This document shows, in pieces, positions 61,017 to 64,000 of a stretch of DNA of 64,000 bases. Position numbers and translations under genes: made by a program. This stretch comes from Achromobacter xylosoxidans (GTDB lineage Bacteria; Pseudomonadota; Gammaproteobacteria; Burkholderiales; Burkholderiaceae_B): positions 182,852 to 246,851 of the forward strand of contig NZ_MTLG01000082.1 of the NCBI RefSeq assembly GCF_002192695.1. The letters run 5' to 3'. Within the stretch, counting starts at the first letter, position 1, and each line of letters opens with the position of its first letter. The notes beneath the pieces are model-generated. The model was not told the DNA's origin and did not search any database. It saw only the letters and a program-made list of their open reading frames with translations.

Positions 61017-62162
61017 ATGCGTCTGAACCAGTGCCAGAACTTCCACGACTTTCGCCGCATGGCCCGCCAGCGGCTGCCGGGCCCCATCTTCAATTACATC
61101 GACGGCGCCGCCGACGATGAAACCACCTACCGCCGCAATACCGCCGCTTTCGAATCCTGCGACCTGCTGCCCGACGTGCTGCGCGGCGTGGCCGACGTGG
61201 ACATGTCGGTGACCGTCATGGGCCAGAAGCTGGCGCTGCCGGTCTATTGCTCGCCCACCGCCTTGCAGCGCCTGTTCCATCACGACGGCGAACGCGCCGT
61301 CGCGGCGGCCGCGGGCAAGTTCGGCACCATGTTCGGCGTGTCCTCGCTGGGCACCGTCAGCCTCGAGGAAGCCCGCAAGATCAGCGGCGGCCCCCAGGTC
61401 TACCAGTTCTACTTCCACAAGGACCGCGGCCTGAACCGCGAAATGATGGCGCGCGCCAAAGAGGCCGGCGTGCAGGTCATGATGCTGACCGTGGACAGCA
61501 TCACCGGCGGCAACCGCGAGCGCGACAAGCGCACGGGCTTCGCCATTCCGTTCAGGCTCAACCTGGCCGGCATCGCACAGTTCGCCATCAAGCCGGCCTG
61601 GGCGCTCAACTATCTCGCGCACGAACGCTTCCGGCTGCCGCAGCTGGACACCCACGTCGACATGGGCGGCGGCGCCATGTCCATCAGCCGCTATTTCACC
61701 GACATGCTGGACCCGGCCATGACCTGGGACGACGTCGCCGCCATGGTGCGGGAATGGGGCGGACAGTTCTGCCTGAAGGGCGTGATGTCGGTGGAAGACG
61801 CCAGGCGCGCGGCCGACATCGGTTGCACCGGCATCGTGCTGTCCAACCACGGCGGCCGCCAATTGGACGGCTCGCGCAGCGCCTTCGACCAGCTCGCCGA
61901 GATCGTCGACGCGGTCGGCGACCGCATCGACGTGATGATGGACGGCGGCGTGCAGCGCGGCACCCACGTGCTCAAGGCGTTGGCGCTGGGCGCCAAGGCA
62001 GTGGGCCTGGGCCGCTACTATTTGTTCCCGCTGGCGGCCGCGGGCCGGCCTGGCGTGGAGCGTGCGCTGGAACTGATGCGGGTCGAGATCGAGCGCGCCA
62101 TGAAGCTGATGGGATGCAGGACTGTCGGCGACTTGCAGCGGCGGCACTTGCGGTTCCGCTGA
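61017..62162 (+). CDS. FMN-dependent alpha-hydroxyacid dehydrogenase (LldD type)
   Basis: A 381-residue flavoprotein that oxidises an L-2-hydroxy acid such as L-lactate or mandelate to the keto acid. The FMN/active-site signature SNHGGRQLDG is intact, including the catalytic His, and DGGVQRGTHVLKALALGAKAVGLGR closes the barrel. N-terminal FRRMARQRLPGPIFNYIDGAADDE is typical of LldD and mandelate dehydrogenase. The exact acid is not determined. It is monocistronic, with a long hairpin after it. Confidence 0.94.
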   Translation: MRLNQCQNFHDFRRMARQRLPGPIFNYIDGAADDETTYRRNTAAFESCDLLPDVLRGVADVDMSVTVMGQKLALPVYCSPTALQRLFHHDGERAVAAAAGKFGTMFGVSSLGTVSLEEARKISGGPQVYQFYFHKDRGLNREMMARAKEAGVQVMMLTVDSITGGNRERDKRTGFAIPFRLNLAGIAQFAIKPAWALNYLAHERFRLPQLDTHVDMGGGAMSISRYFTDMLDPAMTWDDVAAMVREWGGQFCLKGVMSVEDARRAADIGCTGIVLSNHGGRQLDGSRSAFDQLAEIVDAVGDRIDVMMDGGVQRGTHVLKALALGAKAVGLGRYYLFPLAAAGRPGVERALELMRVEIERAMKLMGCRTVGDLQRRHLRFR

Positions 62163-62176
62163 TCGATCGACAGGTC

Positions 62177-62207
62177 CGCGGATCGGGCCGGGTGCGCCCG
62201 ATCCGCG
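62177..62207. terminator. Long GC hairpin between convergent genes
   Basis: A perfect 12-base stem CGCGGATCGGGC / GCCCGATCCGCG with loop CGGGTGC. It lies 15 bases after the dehydrogenase stop and 10 bases before the autotransporter stop, so it serves both ends. There is no T-run. Confidence 0.6.
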
Positions 62208-62217
62208 TCGCTGCGCT

Positions 62218-64000
62218 TCAGAAGGCTATCTTCACGCCGAGCTTGCCGTTGAAGTTCTGGCCATCGCCCCTCAGGCTGATCTCCGAGCCCACGCTGCCGT
62301 AGATGGAGACATTGCGCTTGACGCCCACGTCCGCGCCCAGGTTCAACTGCACGGACATTCCCTTCATGTCGGCCCGGAAAGGCACATAGCCGTTCTGCGA
62401 GGAGAACTCGGTGGTCGGGTTGGTCAGGAATTCATTGACGAGGCTGGCGCGCAGCCAGGTCGTGGCGACCCGCTTGCCTTGCGGTCCGGGATCCAGCTCC
62501 ACCGTGCGCGCCAGGCGCACGCCCACGCGGCCCCTCAGGCTGTCGACGTCGTTGAAGCGGATCTTGGCGGCGCCGTCGTTGGCGTCGTTGAGATTGACGT
62601 TCTGGAAGACGAGCTGCGCCTGCGGTTCGATGACCCATTCGTCGTTCAGGCGGAACGGATAGCCGCCCTCCAGCGAGGTCGCGAAGCCGAAGCCGCGCGT
62701 GTCCAGGTTGTAGCCCGCGGGCGAGCGGCCATTGTCCACGTCGTAGCGCGTGCCCTGGATCACGGCGTCGACATACCAGCCTTCCTTGCCGATATGCGTC
62801 CAATAGCCGCCCAGCGTCACGCCATTCATGGCCGCTTGTCCGGCCGAGCGGCCGTCGAGGTGGTCGACGTCGGCCGTGGCGCGGCCGAAGGCGACGTAGG
62901 CGCCTGCGTGGTCCATGCTGCCGTTGGCGTTGGCACGGCGATAAAGGTCCACGCCGGATTGCAGGCCATAGATCTTGTAGTCGTAGTCCGGGCCCCGGGA
63001 TCCCAGGATCCCCGAGTTGCTGCCGTTGCGTTCGCCGGTCACGCCGATGACGCGGCCCCACACTCGGGAATCGCTGCCGGCCGGGGTTGAGGGCAGGGCG
63101 TAGCGCGCCTCGCCGATGCGTTCATGCAGCGAGTCCAGGAAGGTCGAGCCGTAGCGCAAGGCCAGCTCCGGCGTCGCCACGGCGGTGGAGACTTCGGGCC
63201 GGTAGTTGGGGGGCGCGGGAGGAACGGGCGTGGGCGGGTTGGGCGGCACGGGCGGGGTCGGCGGAACGGGGGGCTCCGGGTCCTTGCAGGCGGGATTGCT
63301 GGGCGCGGCGGCGCAGTCCACCGTCGAACGCAGGTACCAGTTCTGCTGGCCGCTGCCGTCCACGCCGGAGCGTTGCAGCGTATAGGCATAGGGGCCCGCG
63401 GCGACGTAGCCGCCGGCATTGCCGAGCGAGAACGCGCTGGCGCCGGTGGTGCCGCCATTGACGGCATCGATCAGCAGGATGCCGTTGCCAGTGGTCACGG
63501 CGCCGGCGCCGCCGGCATTGCTGACGATCAACGAAGACGAGCCGGAGGCCGCGCCGCCATTGATCACCAGCCGGTCCGACGGCGAGCCGTCGCCGCCGAG
63601 CAAGGTGTTCATCGCGATCAGGCCGCCCTGGCCGACGTAGTTCGGCGTCGTCAGCGTGGTGCCGGGCGCGGTGCCGGTGCCCATGTTGATGAGTCCGGCA
63701 TTGGTCACGCCGGCCGCGGCCTGGCTGTAGCCGTTCAGATCGAGAGTGCCTGCCGCTGCCACGTTCACGGCCGAGTTCGGACTGAGCGTGGACGCCGCGC
63801 CCGCGCGCAGCACGCCATTGTTGACGTTGGTGGGGCCGCCATAGCTGTTCTGCGCGGTCAGGATCGTGGCGCCGGAACCGTTCTGATTGACCGTGCCGCT
63901 GCCCGAGATCAGGCCCGCGAACGTCACGGTATCGGAGCGGTTGAAGGTCAAGGCGCCGTTGTTCGCCACGTCGCCCAGGATGGCGCCCGAGGCGCCGCCA
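62218..64000 (-). CDS. Autotransporter C-terminal passenger and beta-barrel (partial)
   Basis: The 594 visible residues run off the window at the N-terminal side. The visible passenger is a repetitive beta-helix (GTVNQNGSGATILTAQNSY, GNGILLIDAVNGG). A proline-rich linker (PPTPPVPPNPPTPVP) leads to a C-terminal barrel of about 270 residues that begins near RPEVSTAVATPELALRYG. It ends in KLGVKIAF, a Bam-type signal. The linker and barrel are like those of pertactin and related adhesins in Bordetella. The barrel secretes the passenger to the cell surface. The apparent start at 63969 is only an internal codon; the frame continues. Confidence 0.9.
   Translation of the reverse strand, partial: GGASGAILGDVANNGALTFNRSDTVTFAGLISGSGTVNQNGSGATILTAQNSYGGPTNVNNGVLRAGAASTLSPNSAVNVAAAGTLDLNGYSQAAAGVTNAGLINMGTGTAPGTTLTTPNYVGQGGLIAMNTLLGGDGSPSDRLVINGGAASGSSSLIVSNAGGAGAVTTGNGILLIDAVNGGTTGASAFSLGNAGGYVAAGPYAYTLQRSGVDGSGQQNWYLRSTVDCAAAPSNPACKDPEPPVPPTPPVPPNPPTPVPPAPPNYRPEVSTAVATPELALRYGSTFLDSLHERIGEARYALPSTPAGSDSRVWGRVIGVTGERNGSNSGILGSRGPDYDYKIYGLQSGVDLYRRANANGSMDHAGAYVAFGRATADVDHLDGRSAGQAAMNGVTLGGYWTHIGKEGWYVDAVIQGTRYDVDNGRSPAGYNLDTRGFGFATSLEGGYPFRLNDEWVIEPQAQLVFQNVNLNDANDGAAKIRFNDVDSLRGRVGVRLARTVELDPGPQGKRVATTWLRASLVNEFLTNPTTEFSSQNGYVPFRADMKGMSVQLNLGADVGVKRNVSIYGSVGSEISLRGDGQNFNGKLGVKIAF

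Noticed and set aside
63969..63969. GTG at 63969 as the start of the autotransporter
   Set aside because: The frame stays open to the window edge with the same beta-helix text, so this is an internal codon of a longer gene.
1..64000. CRISPR arrays, tRNA or rRNA genes, insertion sequences, prophage or integration sites
   Set aside because: No repeat-spacer pattern, cloverleaf, transposase, integrase or flanking direct repeats were seen on either strand. By eye, short or diverged elements could be missed.

Overview
The window is high-GC DNA (about two-thirds G+C) with the gene content of an Achromobacter/Bordetella-type betaproteobacterium (Alcaligenaceae). Pointers are two Bug/TctC-type periplasmic receptors with no transporter genes beside them, a DctPQM TRAP system, an ECF sigma/FecR/TonB siderophore cassette, a pertactin-like autotransporter with a proline-rich linker, and many LysR regulators. 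The genus is inferred from content; no rRNA or tRNA gene was found to test it.

Layout. 1-4.4 kb: end of a TPR-type protein, then nirBD (assimilatory nitrite reductase) with a structured leader. 3.5-6.2 kb: LysR regulator divergent from a GMC oxidoreductase. 6.3-10.2 kb: cyclopropane fatty acid synthase, alpha/beta hydrolase, PHP phosphoesterase, greB. 10.4-13.4 kb: TRAP transporter dctQMP. 13.7-17.8 kb: purL. 17.9-21.8 kb: iron-uptake cassette with a Fur-box-like site. 22-26 kb: chemoreceptor, M20 peptidase, DUF1415 protein. 26.2-32.7 kb: Bug receptor plus BAAT-like hydrolase, then a sulfatase-cupin-Bug operon divergent from a LysR gene. 32.8-44.2 kb: flavin monooxygenase, two membrane proteins with NC motifs, polysaccharide deacetylase, berberine-bridge-type oxidase, a divergent second MurA, a deaminase, DUF899 and small proteins. 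44.3-53.7 kb: a solitary autotransporter-type barrel, a DUF4239 protein, two diguanylate cyclases, a DNA/RNA nuclease and several uncharacterised proteins. 53.7-64 kb: a B12/radical-SAM protein, an unusual fusion locus, an FMN-dependent hydroxyacid dehydrogenase and the end of an autotransporter that runs off the window.

The most unusual region is 55.7-59.9 kb. One gene fuses a plant-type ferredoxin, a flavin reductase and a complete M24 (methionine aminopeptidase/creatinase-type) metallohydrolase domain. It is divergent from a second fusion: a MocR regulator (GntR helix-turn-helix plus aminotransferase) carrying an extra AraC-type DNA-binding domain at its C-terminus. That regulator overlaps a VOC/glyoxalase gene by four bases. 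The 90-base divergent promoter holds a perfect 7-bp inverted repeat. This is the best candidate for an undescribed catabolic or amine/peptide-processing system with its own sensor. All functional links are inferred from layout and domain content.
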